35,142 nt of DNA. It comes from LBZV01 sp000993855 (GTDB taxonomy: Bacteria; Patescibacteriota; Microgenomatia; Curtissbacterales; GWA2-41-24). Position numbers and translations under genes: made by a program. Under the pieces are notes generated by a model. That model saw only the letters and a program-made list of their open reading frames with translations, ran no database searches and was not told where the DNA came from. The stretch spans positions 1 to 35,142 of the forward strand of contig CAZBKB010000010.1 of NCBI GenBank assembly GCA_964492425.1, read 5' to 3'. The first letter of the stretch is position 1. Each line of letters begins with the position of its first letter. Shown here in pieces: positions 5,903-12,857 of this stretch.

Positions 5903-6403
5903 ATGAGAGTTGAGGCTGAGCAATCACAAATAGGTCGTTTTGACGATAAACTAAAAAAGGCCCTAAGGGTTACGGTAGCAGGCGTGGCATTAGCAGGTTT
6001 CGGCAGTTGGTCCGCTGGTATGTATGACTTCTTCACTGATGTTAAACCATCCAGTAACGAACTTCATCGCCAAACGGACGATTTGTTCCCTAGACCTGAT
6101 CCTTCGGAGCTTCGTGTGGCAAATAGTTTAATTGCCGATGTAAATTCCGATATTGACAGACGGCAGTTGAATCGTGAAATTCTTACCATCAATACTCTTT
6201 TGCAAGAACGTTATGGTGAAATAGAGGCCGCCCAGGGAATAATTGAAGAAGAACAATCAAATATATCATACTTTGACGAACAAACCAGAAAAACAGGCTT
6301 GGTTTCTAAAAGTAAACGTGATTTGACAATGATCGTGTCCGGTATGTTAGGCATGTTTGTGGGGCTAGGAGGCGTTTTCAAATTTCAGAGTAAACGCCAA
6401 TAG
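5903..6403 (+). CDS. hypothetical protein with two terminal membrane segments (166 aa)
   Basis: No recognised family. A hydrophobic segment near residues 22-40 (LRVTVAGVALAGFGSWSAGM) and another near the C-terminus at 142-160 (MIVSGMLGMFVGLGGVF) frame a charged central region of about 100 residues. That region contains long helical stretches (NREILTINTLLQERYGEIEAAQGIIEEEQ) with coiled-coil character. This suggests a hairpin-like membrane protein whose helical middle lies on one side of the membrane. It has its own consensus promoter and upstream tandem repeat and is divergent from another ORFan. Function unknown. Confidence 0.7.
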   Translation: MRVEAEQSQIGRFDDKLKKALRVTVAGVALAGFGSWSAGMYDFFTDVKPSSNELHRQTDDLFPRPDPSELRVANSLIADVNSDIDRRQLNREILTINTLLQERYGEIEAAQGIIEEEQSNISYFDEQTRKTGLVSKSKRDLTMIVSGMLGMFVGLGGVFKFQSKRQ

Positions 6404-6464
6404 ATCATATTCGTCCTTGATTTTTTCCAATCTGACTTTTTACAATTAGATAAAACTTTAAGAA

Positions 6465-6600
6465 ATGAAGGTCACAATGTACACAACCCGCACTTGCCCG
6501 TTTTGTAAAATGCAAAAGGATTTTTTGGCCGAAATTATACTTCTTATGACATAGTTTTAACAGGTCGATCAGGGCAATGACCACGTTACCAAGTAAAATC
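6465..6600 (+). pseudogene. decayed glutaredoxin
   Basis: ATG at 6465 opens a frame reading MKVTMYTTRTCPFCKMQKDF, nearly the same as the start of the intact glutaredoxin at 8903, with the CPFC redox motif intact. The frame then hits TAG at 6552. A shift near 6531 restores glutaredoxin-like coding (NYTSYDIVLTG, aligning with the 'nidfeevlv' strand), which ends at TGA 6578. The rest of the domain (cis-Pro loop, C-terminal helices) is missing. A frameshifted, truncated paralog is the simplest reading. Confidence 0.75.
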
Positions 6601-6647
6601 CCATAGTTTGACTTTGCTTCCTCTACCTGTTATACTTATCCTCGACT

Positions 6648-6672
6648 AGCAGATTGAGGTAATGAATCTGCT
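6648..6672. repeat. perfect 8-bp inverted repeat in a gene-free stretch
   Basis: AGCAGATT and AATCTGCT separated by 9 bp, in the gene-free interval 6601-6814. It has no adjacent T-tract on either strand, so it is not a normal intrinsic terminator. The rest of the interval is AT-rich. I see a short-spaced promoter-like TTGACA at 6689 and a TATAAG at 6795, but no other gene or RNA. Confidence 0.5.
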
Positions 6673-6814
6673 TAACTTCGAATAATTTTTGACAAGAAAA
6701 GATAAAGGTATACCGAATTTTTAAATTTTCAACAGGTATCTTTCTTCCTTCTCACAAATACAACTCTTAATTAAGTAGATTTATTACTTTAACTTATAAG
6801 CCGAAGGGTGCTTG

Positions 6815-7243
6815 ATGAGGCAAAATATTTATCTTGGTATTGATGGTGTAATTCTGACAAAAGGTGTAATACCAGCTTTGCATTTAGATAAATTTCTTAA
6901 ACATATCAATGCATACTTTAACGTATTCTGGCTTAGTTCGAGATGTCGAGGAAGCAGCGAAGTTATAGAAAAATATCTGTCTTGCTTTTTAGAACCCACT
7001 ACAATCACCTTGACTCGTGCAATTAGACCAACAAGCTTTAGTTTGGATAAAACCGAAGCAATAGATTTTAACAAAGATTTTTTTTGGATTGAACCCGAGC
7101 TTTTTGATACGGAGAAGAATATGCTAAAGAAACACAATAAGTTTAATTCATGGATTAAACTTGACCTCATAAGGTCACCAAATCAGCTGGCGAATTTAAC
7201 AAATAGTAAACTTCTTTTACAAAATGAGGTTTGGGGGAGGTGA
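6815..7243 (+). CDS. HAD-like protein lacking the nucleophile (142 aa)
   Basis: The N-terminus IYLGIDGVILTKG has the shape of HAD motif I (hhhDxDGV), but the first, nucleophilic Asp is Gly8; only the second Asp (Asp10) remains. A motif II-like segment FWLSSRCRGSSEVIE follows at about 39. A later stretch KDFFWIEPELFD with a following LIRSPNQLAN resembles the C-terminal HAD motif region. If this alignment is right, the protein is unlikely to be a phosphatase and may be a binding or regulatory relative. ATG 6815 is preferred over the adjacent TTG 6812 because GAAGGG sits 7-8 nt upstream. A 26-codon gene follows after 8 nt. Confidence 0.6.
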   Translation: MRQNIYLGIDGVILTKGVIPALHLDKFLKHINAYFNVFWLSSRCRGSSEVIEKYLSCFLEPTTITLTRAIRPTSFSLDKTEAIDFNKDFFWIEPELFDTEKNMLKKHNKFNSWIKLDLIRSPNQLANLTNSKLLLQNEVWGR

Positions 7244-7251
7244 ATTTAAAT

Positions 7252-7332
7252 ATGATTGATGAAGACAAAAAAGTAGAGTCAACTGATGTTAAGTCAGACG
7301 AAGCTGCAAAAACAGAAGAAGCAGCTAAATAA
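7252..7332 (+). CDS. 26-residue acidic/lysine-rich small protein
   Basis: A very short frame encoding MIDEDKKVESTDVKSDEAAK and six more residues (TEEAAK), then TAA. Evidence that it is real: a strong Shine-Dalgarno GGGGGAGGTG about 10 nt upstream, which is rare in this window; location 8 nt after the HAD-like gene; and a clean intrinsic terminator 24 nt downstream. The peptide is almost entirely Asp/Glu/Lys/Ala/Ser/Thr and probably unstructured. No family known to me. Confidence 0.6.
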   Translation: MIDEDKKVESTDVKSDEAAKTEEAAK

Positions 7333-7356
7333 AGTTTTCTTTAATAATTAGATGGT

Positions 7357-7394
7357 GGCGGATTGTAATGTCTTATGATCCGCCTCATTTTTTA
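7357..7394 (+). terminator. intrinsic terminator
   Basis: Perfect 7-bp stem GGCGGAT / ATCCGCC with a 14-nt loop, followed by TCATTTTTTT. It ends the unit formed by the HAD-like gene and the 26-codon gene, and is the only convincing intrinsic terminator I found in the window. Confidence 0.85.
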
Positions 7395-7466
7395 GGTGTT
7401 TTACTCCCTGAACATGGAAAATGCAGTTTCTAATCTTGTGCTCCTGTTGTAATATGATCCTTGAAG

Positions 7467-8885
7467 ATGGCTATTAAGGGATTTTTCCAAACCCGATTGA
7501 CAGCTTTTATTATTTTACTGGGCATTATCGTCTATATTGTCGCTGCAGCTAGCGTTTCATTGAATAGATACTGGCAATTCAACGCATTCTGGTATGACTT
7601 GGGCCTTTACGATACGGCGATTTATAAAGTTGCCCACTTCAAAGCGCCAATTATTGAGCAATTTGCACCGCCTGATGGCAAAATTATTTTTGCCGACCAC
7701 TTCAATCCCAGTCTTTTCATTTTCTCTCCCATTTACTGGTTTACCGATAAAACAGAAGCGATTCTAATAGCTCAGGCAGTAACAGTCGGCCTCAGCGCTT
7801 GGATTGCTTATTTTATTGCTAAAAAGTTTATCAAACAAAAAATAACAATTCTTGCGCTAGTCATCTCATACCTGGGGTTTGTCGGGCTTCAAAACGCACT
7901 TTATACGGATTTCCATGACACAACCGTTGCCACGCTTTCTTTAATGCTTACTTTCTGGGCAATCTTTAGCAAAAAATGGAAATTTTACTGGCTATTCTTG
8001 GCAGTAACCTTAGGTTTTAAAGAAAGTATGGCCGGCCTTGGTGTAGGTCTTGGCCTATTTTTAATGCTTGCAAAGCCTAGGAATTTAAAAATTGGATACC
8101 TAACAATTATCTTTAGCATTCTATACTTTTTCGTAGTTACAAAAATAATAATACCCTATTTTTCTGGTGGTTCCTACTCTTACGTGCCTCAGCTTGCGGC
8201 TTACACGCCCTTGGACGTTGTGTGGAGTTTTTTTGCACCGTCTATAAAGGCTAACACCATCATATATAGCCTGCTAACTTTTGGATTTGCTCCTATTTTT
8301 TCATTGGCTACATTGCCTGCCATAACAGAGCATTTTGCAGAGCGTTTCGTTTTGTCCCAAGCCGGAACCCGTTGGGATTTGGGATTCCATTACAATGCAC
8401 TCCTCTCCCCGCTCCTTTTTATCGCAACACTCCCGTTTGTCACATTCTTGCAAAAAAGAAGCAAGTTTTTGCTTTCCACCTGGAGTATTACTACCATCTC
8501 AATGGTCATTTTCCTGCATCGATTCTACCTCCACGGCCCGCTGCTTCTTGCTCACCATCCTGTTTTTTACCAAGACACAAAAAGGGCCCAATTTATGCGT
8601 GATTTTGTAGATGCGGTTCCAGTTGAGAGAGAACTTATTATGACAGGTAATAATATTGCTGCACATTTAAGTCATAAAAGTGTTACTTTGATTAACCTTG
8701 TAAACTTTGATGATATTTCTCCAAGTGTAGTTGCGCTAGATTTACGCGGAGGCCAAAATGCAAACAACTTTTTCCCTGCTACATATGACGATGCAAAAGC
8801 TCTTTATAACTATCTTTATAATAATCCGAATTATGAGAGGATCGGCTATAACGGATTTCAACACATATTTGTGAAGACAAAATGA
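7467..8885 (+). CDS. DUF2079 multi-pass membrane protein
   Basis: A 472-residue integral membrane protein with about ten hydrophobic segments. It matches DUF2079, a family related to GT-C glycosyltransferase-like membrane proteins. Typical family stretches are FWYDLGLYDTAIYK, IIFADHFNPSLFIFSPIYW, TDFHDTTVATLSLML and LAVTLGFKESMAGLGVGLGL. The His/Asp-rich first loops (DLGLYD, ADHFNP, DFHD) are conserved in the family and could be an active site, but function is not established. The ATG at 7467 is chosen over an in-frame TTG at 7461; a TAATAT -10 box ends 11 nt before the ATG. A soluble C-terminal tail (from about residue 390) is predicted outside the membrane. Confidence 0.82.
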   Translation: MAIKGFFQTRLTAFIILLGIIVYIVAAASVSLNRYWQFNAFWYDLGLYDTAIYKVAHFKAPIIEQFAPPDGKIIFADHFNPSLFIFSPIYWFTDKTEAILIAQAVTVGLSAWIAYFIAKKFIKQKITILALVISYLGFVGLQNALYTDFHDTTVATLSLMLTFWAIFSKKWKFYWLFLAVTLGFKESMAGLGVGLGLFLMLAKPRNLKIGYLTIIFSILYFFVVTKIIIPYFSGGSYSYVPQLAAYTPLDVVWSFFAPSIKANTIIYSLLTFGFAPIFSLATLPAITEHFAERFVLSQAGTRWDLGFHYNALLSPLLFIATLPFVTFLQKRSKFLLSTWSITTISMVIFLHRFYLHGPLLLAHHPVFYQDTKRAQFMRDFVDAVPVERELIMTGNNIAAHLSHKSVTLINLVNFDDISPSVVALDLRGGQNANNFFPATYDDAKALYNYLYNNPNYERIGYNGFQHIFVKTK

Positions 8886-8896
8886 ACGTGTATAAT
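8869..8896 (+). promoter_or_regulatory. promoter TTGTGA-16-TATAAT for glutaredoxin
   Basis: Located across the last codons of the DUF2079 gene. TATAAT ends 6 nt before the ATG at 8903, so the predicted start of transcription is at or next to the start codon (leaderless). Confidence 0.65.
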
Positions 8897-8902
8897 TAAT
8901 TT

Positions 8903-9151
8903 ATGGCTAAAATAGTTATGTACACCACAAAAACTTGCCCATTTTGCAAGATGCAGATTGAATATTTGAAGTCCCATAACATCGATTTTGAAGAAGTATT
9001 GGTAGATGAAAACCCCAATGCTGCGCCAAAAATGGTTGCGATGTCTGGTCAGCTTGGAGTGCCTTTTACGGTGATATCTAAAGAGGGTGAAGAGGATGTA
9101 AGGATATTAGGTTTTGACAAAAAGCGGCTGGATGAGATTTTGGGGTTTTAG
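8903..9151 (+). CDS. glutaredoxin-like protein (82 aa)
   Basis: A thioredoxin-fold small redox protein with the dithiol motif CPFC at residues 12-15 (TKTCPFCKMQ) and the cis-Pro segment GVPFTVI. Length and spacing are normal for NrdH/glutaredoxin-like proteins. It would reduce disulfides, with electrons from thioredoxin reductase or glutathione; the partner is unknown and glutathione synthesis is often absent in such genomes. It is expressed from its own leaderless promoter. A decayed paralog lies at 6465. Confidence 0.9.
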   Translation: MAKIVMYTTKTCPFCKMQIEYLKSHNIDFEEVLVDENPNAAPKMVAMSGQLGVPFTVISKEGEEDVRILGFDKKRLDEILGF

Positions 9152-9177
9152 ACTTCTTTTGATACTACCCTCATAAC

Positions 9178-9206
9178 TTGAACATGATAGATGATCTTGT
9201 GATACT
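9178..9206 (+). promoter_or_regulatory. promoter TTGAAC-17-GATACT
   Basis: Good -35, 17-bp spacer, -10-like GATACT preceded by TGT. It ends 6 nt before the ATG at 9213, so the mRNA of the nuclease gene should be leaderless. Confidence 0.6.
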
Positions 9207-9212
9207 TAAGGT

Positions 9213-10556
9213 ATGCGCATTAGTTTTTTTGGTGCATGTCGAGAAGTAACAGGTTCTAATATTTTAGTGGAGGGGGCGGGCATAAAGATTCTTCTTGAGT
9301 GCGGAATATTTCAAGGTGTAAAGATGGCAGAGGAGAGGAATTATGCACCTTTCCCTTTTGATGCCTCATCGATAAATGCTGTGGTTATATGTCATGCTCA
9401 CTTGGATCATGTTGGCAGATTGCCAAAACTTTATAAGGATGGGTTTAGAGGGCGTGCCTGGTCAACTGCTCCCACAAAAGAGTTAACCCGGCTAGTTCTA
9501 GATGACACAGAAAAGCTAATGAATGAGGAGGCCAAGCGTGATCATCCCCCGCCACTTTTTGGTGAAGAGGATGTTGCCGGTTTCATGGAGCTTTTTGAGA
9601 CATTAGATTACCATGAGAGGGTTGAAATATATCCCGGAATATACTTAAACTTTCTAAACTCCGGGCACATACTTGGGTCTTGCGTTTGCACACTCGAAAT
9701 TGAAGGAAAAGTAATCGCTTACACGAGCGACCTTGGTAATAATCCTTCAGTGCTTTTAGCCCCACCTGAAAATATTACGAGGGCAGATATTGTTATTTGC
9801 GAAAGTACCTACGGCGGCAGGGTTCATGAGGATGTAAACAAGCGTCACGAAAAATTAGCAGGAGCTATAGCGGGAACCACACAAAACAGGGGCGTTCTAC
9901 TTATTCCTTCTTTTGCAATTGAAAGAACCCAGGAACTTTTGCATGACATAGACGATTTTTGCACAATAACCGGTTGTGAAAAATTTAACATTTATTTAGA
10001 CGCGCCTTTGGCTGTTAAAGTAACCGAAGTATTCAAAAAATACAAAGAGTATTTAAATATGGCAATAAATTCCGAATATGCTGACGGAGATCTCTTTGGT
10101 TTGGGTAGGGTCAATGTTACCCAAAGTGTTGAAGAATCGAAAGCTATTGAAAATGCTCCAAACCCAAAAATTATTATTGCAGGAAGCGGCATGATGAATG
10201 GGGGAAGAATACTTCATCACGCACTAAAATATCTCGGTGATGAGAGAAATGCACTTTTGTTCGTAGGTTATCAAGCAAATGGAACTCTTGGACGCAGATT
10301 ATTTAATGGTGAGGAACGAGTAAAGATATTTGGTAAAAATATTGAAGTGAGAGCTCAGATAAAATCAATCGGTTCTTATTCAGCCCATGCTGATATGCCA
10401 CAACTTACGAGTTGGATATCGAAAGTTGAAGGGGCAAAACATATTTTTTTAGTTCACGGAGAAAGCGAACAGGCTCTTGCCCTTTCAAGGGAATTAAAAA
10501 GTAAACTTAACATTGAAACTCATTTGCCTCAGCAAGGGGAAGGGTATAATTTTTAA
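9213..10556 (+). CDS. metallo-beta-lactamase/beta-CASP ribonuclease
   Basis: A 447-residue MBL-fold nuclease of the RNA-processing beta-CASP group (CPSF73/YsH1-like). The Zn-binding motif HAHLDH lies at 61-66. Motif 3 is SGHILGS, motif 4 is the Asp in YTSDLGN, and ESTYGGRVH follows. The beta-CASP insert ends with IIIAGSGMMNGGRI, and the final motif is the His in FLVHGESEQ. The protein is predicted to cut or trim RNA with two Zn ions. RNase J itself has a longer C-terminal domain that is absent here. The RPE-like gene begins on the base after its TAA, so the two are translationally coupled. Confidence 0.9.
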   Translation: MRISFFGACREVTGSNILVEGAGIKILLECGIFQGVKMAEERNYAPFPFDASSINAVVICHAHLDHVGRLPKLYKDGFRGRAWSTAPTKELTRLVLDDTEKLMNEEAKRDHPPPLFGEEDVAGFMELFETLDYHERVEIYPGIYLNFLNSGHILGSCVCTLEIEGKVIAYTSDLGNNPSVLLAPPENITRADIVICESTYGGRVHEDVNKRHEKLAGAIAGTTQNRGVLLIPSFAIERTQELLHDIDDFCTITGCEKFNIYLDAPLAVKVTEVFKKYKEYLNMAINSEYADGDLFGLGRVNVTQSVEESKAIENAPNPKIIIAGSGMMNGGRILHHALKYLGDERNALLFVGYQANGTLGRRLFNGEERVKIFGKNIEVRAQIKSIGSYSAHADMPQLTSWISKVEGAKHIFLVHGESEQALALSRELKSKLNIETHLPQQGEGYNF

Positions 10557-11198
10557 ATGGCCCAAATAATTCCTGGTATTTTAACAAATGATGAAAAAGA
10601 TTATGTTAGACGGCTTAGAATAGCAGAGGCTGTCGCTCCACTTATTCAGGTTGATGTGTTAGATGGCAAATTTGCTCCTAACACCACAATTGGCCCTGAG
10701 ACCATAAAAAGACATCCATCATCATCAATGCTTGAGGTTCAACTAATAGTCAAAAAACCCAAGGTTTATATTGATCAGTTAATTGATCTTGACTTTGTTT
10801 CTAGGATAATTTTTCCTTATGAATCTGATGAAGATGTGAAAGAAAATATACATTTAATAAGAGCTAATAAAAAACAGGCTGGTTTGTCCATTAACCCAGA
10901 AACAGCGGTCTTGAGTGTATTCCCCCTGATGAGTGATATAGATCTTTTGTGTATTTTTGCTGCATCACCCGGCTTTTCCGGGAAGAGGCTAGAATCATCT
11001 GTGTACGGCAGGATAAAAGAGACCAAGCAAATTAAACCTGGTCTGCCTGTTGAAATTGACATCGGTGTCAATTTAGAAACTGCTCCTAAGTTAGCAAGAG
11101 TTGGCGCGGATTTTTTAATTGCTACATCAGCTCTGCGCAATGCACCTGACTTTAGTTTGGCATACGCACAACTTGCCAAGGCTGCCAATGTTTGTTGA
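10557..11198 (+). CDS. ribulose-phosphate 3-epimerase-like TIM barrel, altered metal site
   Basis: A 213-residue protein aligning along its length with Rpe. VDVLDGKFAPNTTIGP matches the DVMDxHFVPN region, GLSINPETA matches GLVFNPATP, ASPGFSGK matches VNPGFGGQ, and EIDIGVN matches EVDGGV. The two acidic catalytic residues remain (Asp33, Asp168). Both metal-binding histidines of true Rpe are Gln (Gln31 in place of the His before DVMD, Gln62 in place of the His in DVHLMV), and the start motif PSILSAD is PGILTND. Epimerase activity is therefore doubtful; it may act on another sugar phosphate or bind a ligand. It starts directly after the nuclease stop codon. Confidence 0.75.
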   Translation: MAQIIPGILTNDEKDYVRRLRIAEAVAPLIQVDVLDGKFAPNTTIGPETIKRHPSSSMLEVQLIVKKPKVYIDQLIDLDFVSRIIFPYESDEDVKENIHLIRANKKQAGLSINPETAVLSVFPLMSDIDLLCIFAASPGFSGKRLESSVYGRIKETKQIKPGLPVEIDIGVNLETAPKLARVGADFLIATSALRNAPDFSLAYAQLAKAANVC

Positions 11199-11202
11199 TA
11201 AT
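11173..11202 (+). promoter_or_regulatory. promoter TTGCCA-18-GATAAT
   Basis: Overlaps the end of the RPE-like gene. GATAAT ends 8 nt before the ATG at 11211, so a leaderless mRNA is predicted for the LOG-PfkB pair. Confidence 0.5.
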
Positions 11203-11210
11203 TAAAGTAA

Positions 11211-11843
11211 ATGAAATCTTCCCAAGGTCAGGCCGGTATTAAATTTCCAAAAATTAATAATATTACTTTTTTGGGGTATGCTGATGCTAAGGAAGCCGAT
11301 GATCCATTTAAGGCTGCTTTCGAAGTTGCTCAGCTATGCGCTCGTGAAGGCTATACGATTGTAAACGGTGCAGGGCCAGGAATTATGAAAGCATCTACTT
11401 TAGGTGCACACATGGGTGGCGGGAAGGCCATAGGCATTACCTTTTACCCAAAAGATATCCCGATGTTTGAGGGAAGAGATGAATCTAATAAGGTTGATGA
11501 GTTAATAGTTTGCGATAATTACTTGGAGAGAACTTTGAAGCTGTTGGAGGTCGGACAAATCCATGTAATTTTTAATGGCGGTACGGGAACAGTATCGGAA
11601 TTTGGAATGGCTTGGGGATTAGCGCGTCTTTATTTTGGCCACCACAAACCTCTTGTTTTATACGGTGATTTTTGGCAAGAAATTATTTTTGCGTTTACAA
11701 AAGGTATGTATATAAGGTCTGAAGAGAGACATGTTTTTAAAATTGTAAATAAACCCAAAGACGCAATAGAAGCTATTGATGAATTTAAAGAAGAAGTATC
11801 AAGAATTAACCATAACCACAAAAAACCTGTTTTCCAAATATGA
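11211..11843 (+). CDS. LOG-family (lysine-decarboxylase-like fold) nucleotide-binding protein
   Basis: A 210-residue Rossmann-like protein of the LOG family. Members studied biochemically are phosphoribohydrolases that split nucleoside 5'-monophosphates into base and ribose 5-phosphate. Family motifs seen: NGAGPGIMKASTLGAHMGGG near 52-71, and NGGTGTVSEFGMAW at 122, which is the PGGxGTxxE signature with Pro replaced by Asn. The key Glu130 is kept. The DNYLERT segment supplies the usual Arg. The last 4 nt overlap the PfkB start (ATGA), so the two should be co-translated. The substrate cannot be told from sequence. Confidence 0.82.
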   Translation: MKSSQGQAGIKFPKINNITFLGYADAKEADDPFKAAFEVAQLCAREGYTIVNGAGPGIMKASTLGAHMGGGKAIGITFYPKDIPMFEGRDESNKVDELIVCDNYLERTLKLLEVGQIHVIFNGGTGTVSEFGMAWGLARLYFGHHKPLVLYGDFWQEIIFAFTKGMYIRSEERHVFKIVNKPKDAIEAIDEFKEEVSRINHNHKKPVFQI

Positions 11844-12838
11844 ATACACAACCCGTTTTTGATTTGATAACTATTGGTGATTCGACAATTGATACCTTTA
11901 TTAAAATTCACGATGCAGCTGTGGAGTGTGACATAAACCACGAAGAGTGCAAACTTTGTGTAAGGTATGGAGATAAAATTCCCGTCGAGGCAATATCAAG
12001 GGCCGTTGCCGGTAATGCTGCAAACGTTTCAACTGCTAGTGCAAAGCTTGGTTTCAATGTTGCCGTATATACAAATTTGGGTAACGATTCTGAAGGAGAG
12101 TTAATAAAAAAGACGCTAGAGGCTGCCGGAGTTTCCAATGAATATATAGTTGTTGATAAGGATAAAGGTTCAAACACGTCTGTTATTATTACCTTTCAGG
12201 GTGAAAGGACCGCTTTTGTTTATCACCAACCATGGTTTTACCGTTTACCAAATTTAAAAAGCGCAAAATGGGTTTATTTCACATCTGTTGCCGAAACTTT
12301 TATAGATTCTAATCTTGTCGACGAGATTGCACACTACATTGATAAAACGGGTGCAAGACTGGCTTTTTCTCCAGGTACCCTCCAGATCAAAACAAATATA
12401 AAACGCTATCCAAAAACTCTTGAGCGCTGTGAATTATTGGCTTGTAATCTAGAAGAAGCAAAGAGAATTCTTGAGATAGATGTTACCGAAAGCGTGGATA
12501 CTCATGATTTAATTTCTAAACTCCATTTATTGGGGCCAAAAATAATTTTGGTAACTGACGGCGAGGAGGGATCTTATGCTAGTGATGGTATGCATGTTTT
12601 TAAAGCCGGAATATTCCCCACACAAATCGTTGAAAAAACCGGAGCTGGAGATGCTTATTGTGCGGCTTTTATTTCTGCGTTAATACTGGGTGAAACACTG
12701 AAAGAGGCTATGATTTGGGGAACAATTAACGCTGCTAATACCCTTCGGTATATAGGGCCCCAAAATGGCCAGATGAGCAGGGACCAACTGATGCGCTACA
12801 GGAAAACCGTTCCAGAGATGGTAGCAAGAGACTTTTAA
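11840..12838 (+). CDS. PfkB-family carbohydrate/nucleoside kinase
   Basis: A 332-residue ribokinase-like kinase. GNAANVSTASAKLG near 59 is PfkB signature 1. EKTGAGDAYCAAFISALILG near 264 is signature 2, with the catalytic Asp in GAGD. VTDGEEGSY forms the ATP-side strand. An insertion near residues 28-48 carries CDINHEECKLC (Cys30, His34, Cys37, Cys40), a spacing that could hold a metal ion or iron-sulfur site and is absent from ribokinase. The gene overlaps the LOG gene by 4 nt. Together they could release ribose 5-phosphate and phosphorylate a related sugar or nucleoside, but the substrate is unknown. Confidence 0.85.
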   Translation: MNTQPVFDLITIGDSTIDTFIKIHDAAVECDINHEECKLCVRYGDKIPVEAISRAVAGNAANVSTASAKLGFNVAVYTNLGNDSEGELIKKTLEAAGVSNEYIVVDKDKGSNTSVIITFQGERTAFVYHQPWFYRLPNLKSAKWVYFTSVAETFIDSNLVDEIAHYIDKTGARLAFSPGTLQIKTNIKRYPKTLERCELLACNLEEAKRILEIDVTESVDTHDLISKLHLLGPKIILVTDGEEGSYASDGMHVFKAGIFPTQIVEKTGAGDAYCAAFISALILGETLKEAMIWGTINAANTLRYIGPQNGQMSRDQLMRYRKTVPEMVARDF

Positions 12839-12844
12839 ATATTT

Positions 12845-12850
12845 TACAAT
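12845..12850 (+). promoter_or_regulatory. -10 box TACAAT
   Basis: In the 19-bp gap between the kinase and dehydrogenase genes, ending 7 nt before the ATG at 12858. The -35 region is weak (TAGCAA). A leaderless start is possible. Confidence 0.4.
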
Positions 12851-12857
12851 TGCCTTA

